A DNA stretch of 64,000 nucleotides, taken from the NCBI RefSeq assembly GCF_002834295.1, contig NZ_PISP01000001.1:1488001-1552000 (forward strand). Direction: 5' to 3'. This DNA comes from Rhodohalobacter barkolensis (GTDB lineage: Bacteria; Bacteroidota; Rhodothermia; Balneolales; Balneolaceae). Each line of letters begins with the position of its first letter. Within the stretch, counting starts at the first letter, position 1. The position numbers were made by a program, and so were the translations under genes. The notes below the pieces were generated by a model that saw only the letters and a program-made list of their open reading frames with translations, searched no databases and had not been told where the DNA came from. Below, piece by piece: positions 48,129-56,423 of this stretch.

Positions 48129-48593
48129 CTATTTTCTAGGCTCCCCATACTTCTTCGCCAGCGCAATTTGACCGGCATGATAAGCAGTATGCGTCGTAAT
48201 TCTGCCAAGTGCTTCAGCTCGGGTCACTGTTCCAAATTCCGCCGTGGTAACCTCACCATCCCACTCTTCTATCTTCTGAATGGCTGAACCCAGTTCCTCT
48301 TCTGCTCTTTCAATAAGTTCCAGCAAAGGTTCCAGTTCCTTAAACTGTCCGCGGTCTTTGGCGATGGAACCAATGGTTTGTGCTTTTACATTTAAATCTT
48401 GCTCAAAAACATTTTTTGCGAATAGAAGCTCCACTTCCACAATATGACGCAGCAGCCAACCCACACTGTTAGATTCACTTTGAACCCTTTTTAGCAGATC
48501 TTCTTCCGAAATCTTGTCCAGCTGATTTGTCAAACGGGTTCGCCCCATTTTCCACATGTCGTAATAGTTTTGATCGGTCATCTTCAACTCCAT
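48129..48593 (-). CDS. DinB-superfamily four-helix protein
   Basis: 154 residues, or 150 from an internal ATG. The metal-binding histidine pattern of DinB/YfiT proteins is present: GWLLRHIVEVELLF in helix 2 and ITTHTAYHAGQIALAKK near the C-terminus. DinB-like proteins include bacillithiol- or mycothiol-dependent transferases and many of unknown role. It lies between arsC and arsD. A thiol-transferase role in arsenic handling is conceivable but not shown. Confidence 0.75.
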   Translation of the reverse strand: MELKMTDQNYYDMWKMGRTRLTNQLDKISEEDLLKRVQSESNSVGWLLRHIVEVELLFAKNVFEQDLNVKAQTIGSIAKDRGQFKELEPLLELIERAEEELGSAIQKIEEWDGEVTTAEFGTVTRAEALGRITTHTAYHAGQIALAKKYGEPRK

Positions 48594-48705
48594 TTTTGAA
48601 TTCTTTCTGATCTCTCGTCAGCACAGATAATGTGAGCAGACAAGAATCTTTCAGCAAAACTTGTGTGTCGCTCCTACAGAGCTTTCCAATTTTAGTACAA
48701 TTCCT

Positions 48706-48755
48706 TTTCCCAGGGTAAAAACCCTGGGCTATTTGTCCACCGCCCCGATGGAGCT
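48706..48755 (-). repeat. A module of the composite repeat, between dinB-like and arsC genes
   Basis: On the - strand GCTCCATCGGGGCGGTGG, then TAGCCCAGGG-TTTTTA-CCCTGGG, matching the A module at 36.6 and 49.5 kb. Confidence 0.65.
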
Positions 48756-48775
48756 TTTTAATGTCACTGATCTAT

Positions 48776-48804
48776 CTGTCAGACCGCTTTTAGTGTTCTG
48801 ACGG
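48776..48804 (-). repeat. G-family hairpin right after arsC
   Basis: CTGTCAGA / TCTGACGG with an inner CGCT/AGTG pairing, beginning seven bases past the arsC stop. Same placement as the hairpin after arsD. Confidence 0.6.
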
Positions 48805-48810
48805 AGATTT

Positions 48811-49425
48811 TTAGCTTTGAACCCGGCACATCATATAAAACATCTCTGTTGCAATTTGCCGGCATCGATCATCGTAGGTCTCTTTTTCATGATCTGTTCC
48901 ATCCGACTCTTTTGGATCGCGATAGGTCACCGGTTTCCGGTAGGTAGCACCCGGAACAAACGGACAGTTATCATCTGCATCCGAGCAGGTCATAATTGCG
49001 GCAAAGTTATTATCCGGATTCACTTCATCATCAAAGGTTTTTGAAAAACAGTACATAGGATCTGCATCCTCTGCAATTCTCACTTCATACCTCGGGTTCT
49101 TTCCGACCGGGCTATTGACATGAAACCCGGCTCGTTCTATAGCGGCTACGGCCCTGGGATTAAATGCCGTTGCTTCTGTTCCGCCTGAAAATGTCTTCAC
49201 TCCTTCTACTCCGTAATGAGCAGCAGCCGTTTGAGTCCAGATCTGCGCCAGATGACTCCGCCGGCTATTGTGTGTGCAGATGAAGTTCAGCTTAACCGTT
49301 TCATTTTCATTTAACCCCTTGGTTATATAGTCCGCAACATCCTGCAATGTTTTTTTACGTTCTTTCGGGATGCTATCAAAATTCTGAGTCAGCTGAGAGA
49401 TATAGTTTTTTAGTTTTGAGTACAT
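48811..49425 (-). CDS. arsC: arsenate reductase, low-molecular-weight phosphatase fold
   Basis: 204 residues. The CX5R catalytic loop is Cys50-THNSR-Arg56 (FICTHNSRRSHLA). AIMTCSDADDNCPFVPGA holds further conserved cysteines, and RDPKESDGT the general-acid Asp. Compared with the 130-residue thioredoxin-linked ArsC there is an N-terminal extension of about 45 residues and a longer C-terminus. It reduces As(V) to As(III) for Acr3 and ArsM. The 331-base gap to arsR upstream holds repeats. Confidence 0.88.
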   Translation of the reverse strand: MYSKLKNYISQLTQNFDSIPKERKKTLQDVADYITKGLNENETVKLNFICTHNSRRSHLAQIWTQTAAAHYGVEGVKTFSGGTEATAFNPRAVAAIERAGFHVNSPVGKNPRYEVRIAEDADPMYCFSKTFDDEVNPDNNFAAIMTCSDADDNCPFVPGATYRKPVTYRDPKESDGTDHEKETYDDRCRQIATEMFYMMCRVQS

Positions 49426-49493
49426 AGTTAATGTTCTAATGTTGATTGATCAAAGGATTTAAAAAACAGTCTGAAGGATGCTTTTAAAACGCA

Positions 49494-49622
49494 AGCTCCA
49501 TCGGAGCGAACTGTCTATAGCCCCGGGTTTCAACCCGGGGTAAACGAGGAAAAAAGAAATATCGCCGAAGCTGTGCATTCATTCGAAGAGCAACATATTC
49601 AGAGGCGATGTGGCTCATGGTT
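49494..49622 (+). repeat. A-E modules of the composite repeat between arsR and arsC
   Basis: A: GCTCCATCGGAGCGAACTGT, then CCCCGGG-TTTCAA-CCCGGGG. A degraded E follows (AGAGCAACATATTCAGAGGC). The B module is missing. Confidence 0.6.
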
Positions 49623-49699
49623 TTCAACCTGACAGCGTAACTGATTGCTTTCGGAGAACTTCTGGCCGTGTTGAAAAATGACATTAATCTAAACTGACG

Positions 49700-49735
49700 C
49701 TGTCAGGAATTTCACTTCGCTTCATACGCTGACAG
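49700..49735 (+). repeat. D-family hairpin after arsR
   Basis: CTGTCAG, 22 bases, CTGACAG, with ACGCTGWCAGG repeated directly at both ends. It begins 22 bases past the arsR stop. Confidence 0.62.
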
Positions 49736-49756
49736 GTCTTCTATATCTATTCGGGG

Positions 49757-50083
49757 TTAACAACAGGTTTGAATCAGCTCATCAGACAACTCCGATAGCA
49801 AACTTTTCAGCTCCTTCACACCATCGGGATTCAGACAGTAGCAGGTTCTTACACCTTCTACTTCTCCTTTAATTAAACCGGCGGTTTTCAATGCCTTTAA
49901 GTGCTGGGAAACGGTGGATTGGGCCAGCGGCAAAATTTCGGTAATATCTCCGCAAAAGCAGCTGTTTCTCTGGGCCAATATCTTGAGAATAGCAATCCGC
50001 GCCGGATGACCCAACGCTTTGGCTATAGCTGCAGACCGCTCAATTGCGGGATCGTCCAGTTTTATCGGGTTTGCTTGTATCAT
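49757..50083 (-). CDS. arsR: ArsR-family metalloregulator
   Basis: 108 residues, winged helix. CFCGD near the start of the recognition region (Cys42, Cys44), STVSQHLKALKTAGLI as the recognition helix, then CYC (Cys81, Cys83) and a final CC. Cysteines in these places fit As(III) sensing. It should release DNA when bound. Two candidate operators, upstream of arsM and arsD, have identical arms. No such palindrome sits directly upstream of arsR, so it may be transcribed from the arsM promoter. Confidence 0.92.
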   Translation of the reverse strand: MIQANPIKLDDPAIERSAAIAKALGHPARIAILKILAQRNSCFCGDITEILPLAQSTVSQHLKALKTAGLIKGEVEGVRTCYCLNPDGVKELKSLLSELSDELIQTCC

Positions 50084-50112
50084 AATTTGATTGGTTTTAG
50101 TTAAAAGACCTG

Positions 50113-50164
50113 ACCCACCCCTAGCCCCTCCCTATGTCGAAAAGCACTCCACATGGAGGGGAGC
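50113..50164 (+). repeat. C-family repeat, copy 5
   Basis: GACCCACCCCTAGCCCCTCC with a distal ACATGGAGGGGAG arm, in the space between arsM and arsR. Confidence 0.55.
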
Positions 50165-50232
50165 TCGTTTGTTGAGTCCGTTTTAATTTCTATAAACACA
50201 TGCTAATCACTTAATAAAAAAATGACTCTCAT

Positions 50233-51054
50233 CTACCTCTTCTCCGCATACACCGTTATACTGTATATACCTGTATCGGAGTTTCTGAATTCTTTTAGTT
50301 CTTCTTTTGTGAGATAATTCAGCAGCATTTCATCCGGGAGCTGAATCTCCTTCAGTTTCTGAATGGTGATATTTTCAAAACCGGTTTCCTTTACAATCTT
50401 TAAATACTCATCCTTGTCGATCGCTCCGGCCACGCAACCAGCATACATTTCCGCATCCTCTTTGATGGCATCCGGCAAATCTCCGGCAACAACAATATCT
50501 GAGATACTAAAATGTCCGCCGGGTTTCAGTATTCGATAGGTCTCTGCAAAAGCCCTCTCCTTATCCGGCACCAAATTCAAAACACAGTTACTCACTACTA
50601 CATCGGCAATCTCATCATCGAGCGGCATCTCTTCGATATCGCCCAGTACAAAATCTACATTCATGTAGTTGAGTTTGATTGCATTCAGCGTAGATCGTTG
50701 AATCATCGCCTCGGTCATATCCAGACCAATTACCTTGCCTGACTCACCTACTACCTGTCGTGCAACAAATGCGTCATTTCCCGCGCCGGAGCCGAGATCC
50801 ACAACCGTATCACCGGGCTTCATTTTGGCGAATTCGGTTGGCAGCCCGCAGCCTAGATTTAAATCCGCATCAGGATTGTACCCATCCAGGTTCGAATAGT
50901 CATCTGAAAAAATGGTGTAATCCACACTGCTATCTGTTGAGCAACAACCCGAAGGTCCACAACACCCGGCTTCTCCGTTCTGTTCACTGATTTTTGCATA
51001 CTTCTCTTTAACTGACTGTTTGATCTTCTCGGGAGATTCTTTCCTTATTTTCAT
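50233..51054 (-). CDS. arsM: ArsM arsenite S-adenosylmethionine methyltransferase
   Basis: 273 residues from the ATG at 51054 (the frame is open to 51096). The SAM site is VVDLGSGAGNDAF. The three conserved As-binding cysteines appear in LNLGCGLPTE, VVSNCVLNLV and MYAGCVAGA. An N-terminal CCGPSGCC adds more thiols. It methylates As(III) to mono-, di- and trimethyl forms. It is the first gene of the ars run, with a palindromic operator 50 bases upstream. Confidence 0.94.
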   Translation of the reverse strand: MKIRKESPEKIKQSVKEKYAKISEQNGEAGCCGPSGCCSTDSSVDYTIFSDDYSNLDGYNPDADLNLGCGLPTEFAKMKPGDTVVDLGSGAGNDAFVARQVVGESGKVIGLDMTEAMIQRSTLNAIKLNYMNVDFVLGDIEEMPLDDEIADVVVSNCVLNLVPDKERAFAETYRILKPGGHFSISDIVVAGDLPDAIKEDAEMYAGCVAGAIDKDEYLKIVKETGFENITIQKLKEIQLPDEMLLNYLTKEELKEFRNSDTGIYSITVYAEKR

Positions 51055-51103
51055 CGCTTTTCTGTTGAGAATTTTATAAATGATACGATAAATCATTTAT
51101 TCT

Positions 51104-51119
51104 ATCGTAATTTTACGAT
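51104..51119. promoter_or_regulatory. putative ArsR operator upstream of arsM
   Basis: ATCGTAA-TT-TTACGAT, arms identical to the site before arsD. An overlapping, weaker ATGAT/ATCAT pair lies beside it at 51080-51096. Confidence 0.72.
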
Positions 51120-51250
51120 GAATATAAGACAGGTCAGATTGATTCCAAAATTAAATTTATTGATTGGCTCTCTAATTTATCAGTCTTTAATAGCCTCTAA
51201 GACTCCCTAAACCATTGAAGATCTTTAGGTTCAATACTCTCGAATCAACA

Positions 51251-52507
51251 TCAACCCTCATGAATTTTCAATCCTCGGAAATCATTCCCGGATGGCTGCT
51301 GGAAAATTTTCAATCCAAATTCTGGAGCAATAGCAAGCAGGTGATCGAATACATCCGACTGTATTCCCTCATATTCTGCCCAAACGGTAGTATTGGCAAA
51401 GAAATAGATCTGAATTGGTAAACCCGTTTCGGTCGGCTCAAGCTGCCTGACCAGCATCGTCATATCCTGACGAGCATTTGGATTCTTCTTCAGGTATTCA
51501 ATCACATAACGGCGGAATGTACCAATATTGGTGAGCCAGCGGCCATTAGTAAGTGTTGAGGTATAGCCTTTCAAATGCTTTTCGTTATACTCACCAATCT
51601 CCTTCATCTTTTCATCCATATATTTAGAAAGGAGATGAGATTTTTTCAGCGTTTGTATTTCATTGAATGTGAGAAAACGAACCGTCGAGATGTCAATTTT
51701 TAGTGATCGCATCACCCGGCGTCCGCCCGACTCCTGCATACCGCGCCAGTTCCGGAAACTGTGCTCCAGAAATTTATGAGTTGGAATAACAGTTATCGTT
51801 TTATCCCAGTTCTGAACCCGAACGGTGTTCAATGCAATGTCAATCACATCTCCGTCGGCTCCAAACTGAGGCATATCGATCCAGTCTCCCACCCGAATAA
51901 GATCATTGCTGGTTAACTGAACGCTGGCTACAAGTGATAGCAGAGTGTCCCTAAACAGCAAGAGAATGATCGCCATTACGGCACCAATACCGCTCAGAAA
52001 GTACCAGGGTGATTTGTCAGCCAGGCTTGAAATAATGAAAAATCCGGCCAAAACGTAGACGATCACTTTACCCAGTTGAATATAGCTTTTGATAGGGGTC
52101 AAATGTGCATCGGGCCGCAGAAGATAGAGCGAATGCATTGAAGAGAGAAAAGCATCAAAAACGCGGGCTCCCACTAAAATCATTAGTGCTGCGGTAACGC
52201 GCAAAATAAAACTTGTCAGATCTTCATTAAATTGCGGGACCAGTTCAAGACCGTTATAGATAATGACCAAAGGAATCATAAAAAGAGCTCGCTGTGGAAG
52301 CTTATGCCTTAGAATGATGTCGTACCACTCTGAATCTGTCTTTTCATCAAAACGAGTCAGCAGTCGGATAATCCATACCCGGATAAACAGATGAACTAGA
52401 GCTGAAATCAAAAAAATCAACGCCAATCCCACAGCAGCTTCCGCACTTTCCCCCCGCAAGTGTTCTGGCAGAATTTGAGTCAAATTTTTCAGGAGATCCG
52501 TCTGCAT
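51251..52507 (-). CDS. MscS-family mechanosensitive channel
   Basis: 418 residues from the ATG at 52507 (an earlier in-frame ATG at 52543 is possible). About five helices are followed by a MscS beta domain (LVASVQLTSNDLIRVGDWIDMP, then GDVIDIALNTVRVQNWDKT) and a cytoplasmic domain with an inserted helical segment. This matches the YbdG/MscM-like subgroup, which opens under osmotic downshock. It is not clearly linked to arsenic, although it is next to arsM. Confidence 0.88.
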   Translation of the reverse strand: MQTDLLKNLTQILPEHLRGESAEAAVGLALIFLISALVHLFIRVWIIRLLTRFDEKTDSEWYDIILRHKLPQRALFMIPLVIIYNGLELVPQFNEDLTSFILRVTAALMILVGARVFDAFLSSMHSLYLLRPDAHLTPIKSYIQLGKVIVYVLAGFFIISSLADKSPWYFLSGIGAVMAIILLLFRDTLLSLVASVQLTSNDLIRVGDWIDMPQFGADGDVIDIALNTVRVQNWDKTITVIPTHKFLEHSFRNWRGMQESGGRRVMRSLKIDISTVRFLTFNEIQTLKKSHLLSKYMDEKMKEIGEYNEKHLKGYTSTLTNGRWLTNIGTFRRYVIEYLKKNPNARQDMTMLVRQLEPTETGLPIQIYFFANTTVWAEYEGIQSDVFDHLLAIAPEFGLKIFQQPSGNDFRGLKIHEG

Positions 52508-52718
52508 TAATAAATAGGAAATTGCCATTACTGCTCTTCTCAATCTAAATTTCGGTTAGGGAATATCGGGTAAAAGGTAATAAGAAGAACTGTACAGAAA
52601 CAGAAGAAAAAGAGTGAATAACTATTTACCTCAGCAGTATTTCTTTAAACATTGCCTTAATCTTCAAAAGAACTATTTTATACTAACCTCATTTTAAACT
52701 TTTGAAAACAATCCGCTC

Positions 52719-53897
52719 ATGCTTCAAAAAGCTACTTTGCTCAAATCCGGTCTTCTAATCTTTACCTTTCTGATTACCTCTGTCAGCACAATCTCTGCAC
52801 AAAATCTTTACTACCCGCCTGCAGGGATTGGCGACAATTGGGAACAGAAATCCGCCTCGGAATTAGGATTTCAATCCTCCGAATTGGATGATGCCGTTCA
52901 GTTTGCTATCAACAATGAAAACAGTGTAGAGAATGATCTTCGAATTGCCATCCTGAAGGGATTTAGTCATGAACCATACCATCAACTTGCGGGGCCTGTC
53001 AGAGAGCGGGGCAATCCGGCTGGAATGGTGATTAAAGATGGATATATTGCTTCAAGCTGGGGTGATTTGAAACGGGTAGATATGACATTCAGCGTTACCA
53101 AAAGTTATCTCTCGGCCGTTGCCGGATTGGCCTGGGATGATGGTTTGATCCACAGCCCGGACGACCGACTCACAGAATATGTTTGGGATCGCACCTTTGA
53201 TGGAGAGCATAATTCAAAGATTACCTGGGAGCATCTTCTCAATCAATCATCAGATTGGTACGGCACACTTTTCGGGATGGAAGACTGGAGTGACCGTCCA
53301 CCTCGTGAGGGCGGCATTGACGACTGGCGTTACCGTGAACTGCATGAACCTGGCACGCACTACAAATACAATGATGTTCGGGTAAATCTTCTCGCCTACT
53401 CACTGCTAAAGGTTTGGCGAAATCCACTACCCCAAGTATTAAAACAGAGAATAATGGATCCAATCGGAGCTTCTTCAACCTGGCGCTGGTATGGATATGA
53501 CAACTCTTTCGAAATGATCGACGGTGTGGAAATGCAGTCGGTCAGCGGTGGAGGACATAACGGCGGCGGACTCTTCATCAGCACCTATGATCACGCCCGC
53601 TTTGGACTCCTTTTTGCAAGAAACGGTGTATGGAAAGATCAGCAACTTATCTCCCGGGAGTGGATTGAAAAATCCGTCGCACCATCTCCTGCCAACTCGC
53701 AATACGGTTATCTCTGGTGGCTGCAGGATGACGAGAATAATTTCGAGGATGTGCCGGATCATGTCTACTACGCAGCCGGTTTTGGGGGCAACTTCATTGT
53801 TGTGGATGATCAAAATGACATTGTTATTGTTTTGCGATGGATTGACAGTTCAAAACTCGGTGATTTTGTAGAGATGGTTTACCAGGCACTTGAATAA
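52719..53897 (+). CDS. secreted serine hydrolase, class C beta-lactamase fold
   Basis: 392 residues with a signal peptide (LLIFTFLITSVSTISA-Q). Active-site SxxK is Ser125-VT-Lys128 in MTFSVTKSYLSAV, the YxN-type motif lies in HYKYNDVRVN, and HNGGGLFIST takes the place of the KTG box. These are the features of esterase/peptidase relatives of AmpC. The substrate is unknown; an antibiotic-resistance role is not implied. It ends about 100 bases before satD. Confidence 0.88.
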   Translation: MLQKATLLKSGLLIFTFLITSVSTISAQNLYYPPAGIGDNWEQKSASELGFQSSELDDAVQFAINNENSVENDLRIAILKGFSHEPYHQLAGPVRERGNPAGMVIKDGYIASSWGDLKRVDMTFSVTKSYLSAVAGLAWDDGLIHSPDDRLTEYVWDRTFDGEHNSKITWEHLLNQSSDWYGTLFGMEDWSDRPPREGGIDDWRYRELHEPGTHYKYNDVRVNLLAYSLLKVWRNPLPQVLKQRIMDPIGASSTWRWYGYDNSFEMIDGVEMQSVSGGGHNGGGLFISTYDHARFGLLFARNGVWKDQQLISREWIEKSVAPSPANSQYGYLWWLQDDENNFEDVPDHVYYAAGFGGNFIVVDDQNDIVIVLRWIDSSKLGDFVEMVYQALE

Positions 53898-53919
53898 CAA
53901 TTAGCTTAATAGATTAATA

Positions 53920-53990
53920 AACCATTTTAGTTAATATTTGCATTTTTAAACCAATTTGGTTAATTATTAAATGACTTAACTAAATTGGTT
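53920..53990. promoter_or_regulatory. three copies of a 15-base palindrome upstream of satD
   Basis: AACCATTTTAGTTAA at 53920-53934, AACCAATTTGGTTAA at 53949-53963, and TTAACTAAATTGGTT at 53976-53990 (its complement is AACCAATTTAGTTAA). Spacing is 29 and 27 bases. The last copy ends four bases before the satD ATG, so a bound protein would block the promoter or initiation. Confidence 0.72.
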
Positions 53991-53994
53991 CAAT

Positions 53995-54630
53995 ATGCAG
54001 AATTACATTGTTGTAATCGGGGATATCATCGAGTCCAAAGATTTGGAAGCTGATGACCGAAAAGAGACTCAGATCAAGCTGGAGGAACAATTCAAGAAGA
54101 TGAATCGAGAGTCCGGACAACTTCTCTCTCCTTACACCATTACTCTTGGGGATGAGTTTCAAGCCGTGTATCGTTCTTCGGATCATCTGTTCAGAGATAT
54201 CTGGACAATTATGGCCCAAATCCATCCGGTCCAGATACGAATTAACATCAGTGTGGGTGAAATAACCACCGAAATCAACAGAGAGCAGTCAATTGGTATG
54301 GACGGCCCCGTATTTCATGTGGCTAGAGACCAAATTGAAGAGATGAAAAAGGAAGATATTCTTCTCACTATTGCTACAGACAACAAACAGTTCGACCGGT
54401 TGGTGAACAGCAGTTTTCGAATTTTGTCGGCCAATCTTCGGGCATGGAACAGAAATCGCCTTATGATTCTCAAAAAGAGATATGAAGAGATCGACGTAAA
54501 ACAGATTGCCGGGGAGTTAGAACTATCAGAAGTTGCCGTCTATAAAAATATCCGGGCCGGAACACTCGATGCCATACAAGATTTAACCGATTCCATAACA
54601 GAAATCGTAAATGAAATGGTGAACCCATGA
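53995..54630 (+). CDS. SatD-family protein with C-terminal HTH
   Basis: 211 residues. It starts MQNYIVVIGDIIESKDLE, the SatD-family opening, with TLGDEFQAVYRSSDHLFRDIW and RINISVGEITTEI. The C-terminus carries a probable helix-turn-helix (QIAGELELSEVAVYKNIRAG). SatD was first noted in the acid-tolerance region of Streptococcus mutans; its activity is not established. It overlaps the next membrane-protein gene by four bases (ATGA). The three palindromes in front suggest autoregulation. Confidence 0.78.
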   Translation: MQNYIVVIGDIIESKDLEADDRKETQIKLEEQFKKMNRESGQLLSPYTITLGDEFQAVYRSSDHLFRDIWTIMAQIHPVQIRINISVGEITTEINREQSIGMDGPVFHVARDQIEEMKKEDILLTIATDNKQFDRLVNSSFRILSANLRAWNRNRLMILKKRYEEIDVKQIAGELELSEVAVYKNIRAGTLDAIQDLTDSITEIVNEMVNP

Positions 54631-55382
54631 ACTACACGATCTTCTTTGCCGTCCTCAATCTGATTTTGATCTCCAGACTGCGCTTTACCTTACGTGATCG
54701 CCCTATAACAAAGATGTCCGATTTTGTTCGCCTGACTGCCATTCCGATGCTCATTCTCCCCTTTTTGAGTATTACTGCCGGCTCGATTATTCTGATCGTC
54801 TATCTACTGATGCGGCCATTCATCTTAAAAATGCTTGAGAATATTCAGGGAGATCTAAATAGAAACCGGATGATTGCTCTTGTGATAGATATTCTGGCAA
54901 TCGGAGTTCTTTGCTCACCCTTGCTGTCGTTACAAGTAGCCGATTGGAGCATTGAATTTGCTTCACGACTTAACGAAGTTTTCAATCCATCGTCGGAAAC
55001 AATAGTGAGCTTACAATGGCAAACTGTGCTGGCAATCCTTTTTGGCTTTTTAATGATCCTGAATGAAATTAATCTCCTCATCCGATACATACTGGAAAAG
55101 CTGCAACTGGCACCTCTGAGCAATCAACACAAAAAGAAGATCGATGAAAAGCAGTTCCGAACCGGCCGGGTGATAGGATTTCTGGAACGAATTTTTGTCT
55201 TTCTTTTTATTCTGATGGGACAGTACACAGCAATCGGTTTTGTATTGGCTGCAAAAGGAGTAGTTCGATATCCCGAGTTTGGAAACCGAAGCTTTGCCGA
55301 ATATATTTTGATCGGTACTCTTCTCTCTTCACTGTTGGCTATGGGGATGGCGTTTTTCATCAAAATCTTTTTGATCCTGTAA
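54627..55382 (+). CDS. membrane protein resembling the C-terminal part of DUF3307 proteins
   Basis: 251 residues, about six hydrophobic segments. The end (ERIFVFLFILMGQYTAIGFVLAA, then RSFAEYILIGTLLSSLLAMG) matches the C-terminal half of DUF3307-domain proteins often encoded next to satD. The upstream neighbour satD overlaps it in ATGA, so the two form one module. The function is unknown. The next 408 bases hold nothing recognisable. Confidence 0.68.
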   Translation: MNYTIFFAVLNLILISRLRFTLRDRPITKMSDFVRLTAIPMLILPFLSITAGSIILIVYLLMRPFILKMLENIQGDLNRNRMIALVIDILAIGVLCSPLLSLQVADWSIEFASRLNEVFNPSSETIVSLQWQTVLAILFGFLMILNEINLLIRYILEKLQLAPLSNQHKKKIDEKQFRTGRVIGFLERIFVFLFILMGQYTAIGFVLAAKGVVRYPEFGNRSFAEYILIGTLLSSLLAMGMAFFIKIFLIL

Positions 55383-55790
55383 CTCCATCCTAACCATTAT
55401 AACATCGTTTCATTTCAAAATTTGAAGAAATAAACAGCGAAAGAATCAATTATTTGTTCAAAGTGAAGGAAAATATTACAGCCGACTCAAATGTTTGGTG
55501 AATCGATCAACGAGATTGATTCAGTCAACTGCAAAACTGACTTTTAAAACCAAGTCACGTATAACAATCCTTGGTAAGAAATTTAATATAAAAAAAGGGA
55601 GGTCGGAATTTACTTCGGCGGGCTTATATTGAAGTAACATATGCTAAAATACGAGGATATCCACCTCTCAACCAAACATATTTATAGATGTATAGGTAAT
55701 GTATGCTAATATTGAATAAAAGTATTCTTTAAATAATTGAAGGTGGTTTAAAAGTTGGATGATATCACCTTGAAGTTCAATCCTGAGTGT
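55383..55790. other. 408-base gap without recognised content
   Basis: AT-rich. No frame above 20 codons has a family pattern, and there is no repeat shared with the islands and no clear terminator. It separates the satD pair from the convergent cupin gene. Confidence 0.6.
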
Positions 55791-56327
55791 TCAAATAAAG
55801 CGAACATTATACTTTCCACAAATTGAAAAAACCTTCTCCATTTCCGGCGGCCCCGGTGGCAGTGATCCCAATTCCTCAAACATATGTTCCAGTCCGGCAG
55901 GGAAAATACTCAAATCAACTTTCGCAGGTTGATCTCCAACTACCCGCCAACTGTGTGGAATACCTCTTGGGGCAAACGCCGTATCACCCGCTTTCAAAAC
56001 TGCTGTATCTTCACCAACTTTCACCTCCAGTTCGCCCTCAATCACACGAAATATTTCATCCTCATCTTCATGAATATGAGTTGGAATTTGTACACCCGGC
56101 TCATTATTCTCTTCAATAAGCGTGAACTGACCATTGGTCTCTTCTCCTGTCAGTTTAAAAGTCATCTTATCCCCCAAAACATTGATCTTTTTCCCTTCAC
56201 TATTCCTTACAATTTTTGGCGAGGACATTTCAGTAATCACCGATTCTGTATTGATTCTTCCAAATGGTGCTATCACAAAGGTGCTCGTTCCAATTCCTGC
56301 TACTCTCAGAAATTCTGATCTTTTCAT
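55791..56327 (-). CDS. exported cupin-domain protein
   Basis: 178 residues from MKRSEFLRVAG (an ATG five codons earlier is possible). The N-terminus resembles a Tat-type signal with KR in place of RR and the core IGTSTFVIAPF. A single cupin domain follows: PTHIHEDEDEIFRVIEGELEV with three likely metal ligands, then GDTAFAPRGIPHSWRVVG. Role unknown; such proteins bind or oxidise small molecules. It lies 97 bases from the AraC regulator gene, same strand. Confidence 0.78.
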   Translation of the reverse strand: MKRSEFLRVAGIGTSTFVIAPFGRINTESVITEMSSPKIVRNSEGKKINVLGDKMTFKLTGEETNGQFTLIEENNEPGVQIPTHIHEDEDEIFRVIEGELEVKVGEDTAVLKAGDTAFAPRGIPHSWRVVGDQPAKVDLSIFPAGLEHMFEELGSLPPGPPEMEKVFSICGKYNVRFI

Positions 56328-56423
56328 TGCTTCATCTGTCATTTAATTTTGAATTGAGTTTCAAATATGACTTTTGAAGGAAGATCATTCCATACAAAAA
56401 AGGTGGGAAATCATATATAAATG

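Larger units (their letters stand above)
49426..49756. other. 331-base gap between arsR and arsC with repeats
   Basis: It contains an A-E repeat (49494-49622) and a D hairpin (49700-49735). A 66-codon - strand frame inside is repeat-derived and has no family pattern. Confidence 0.7.
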
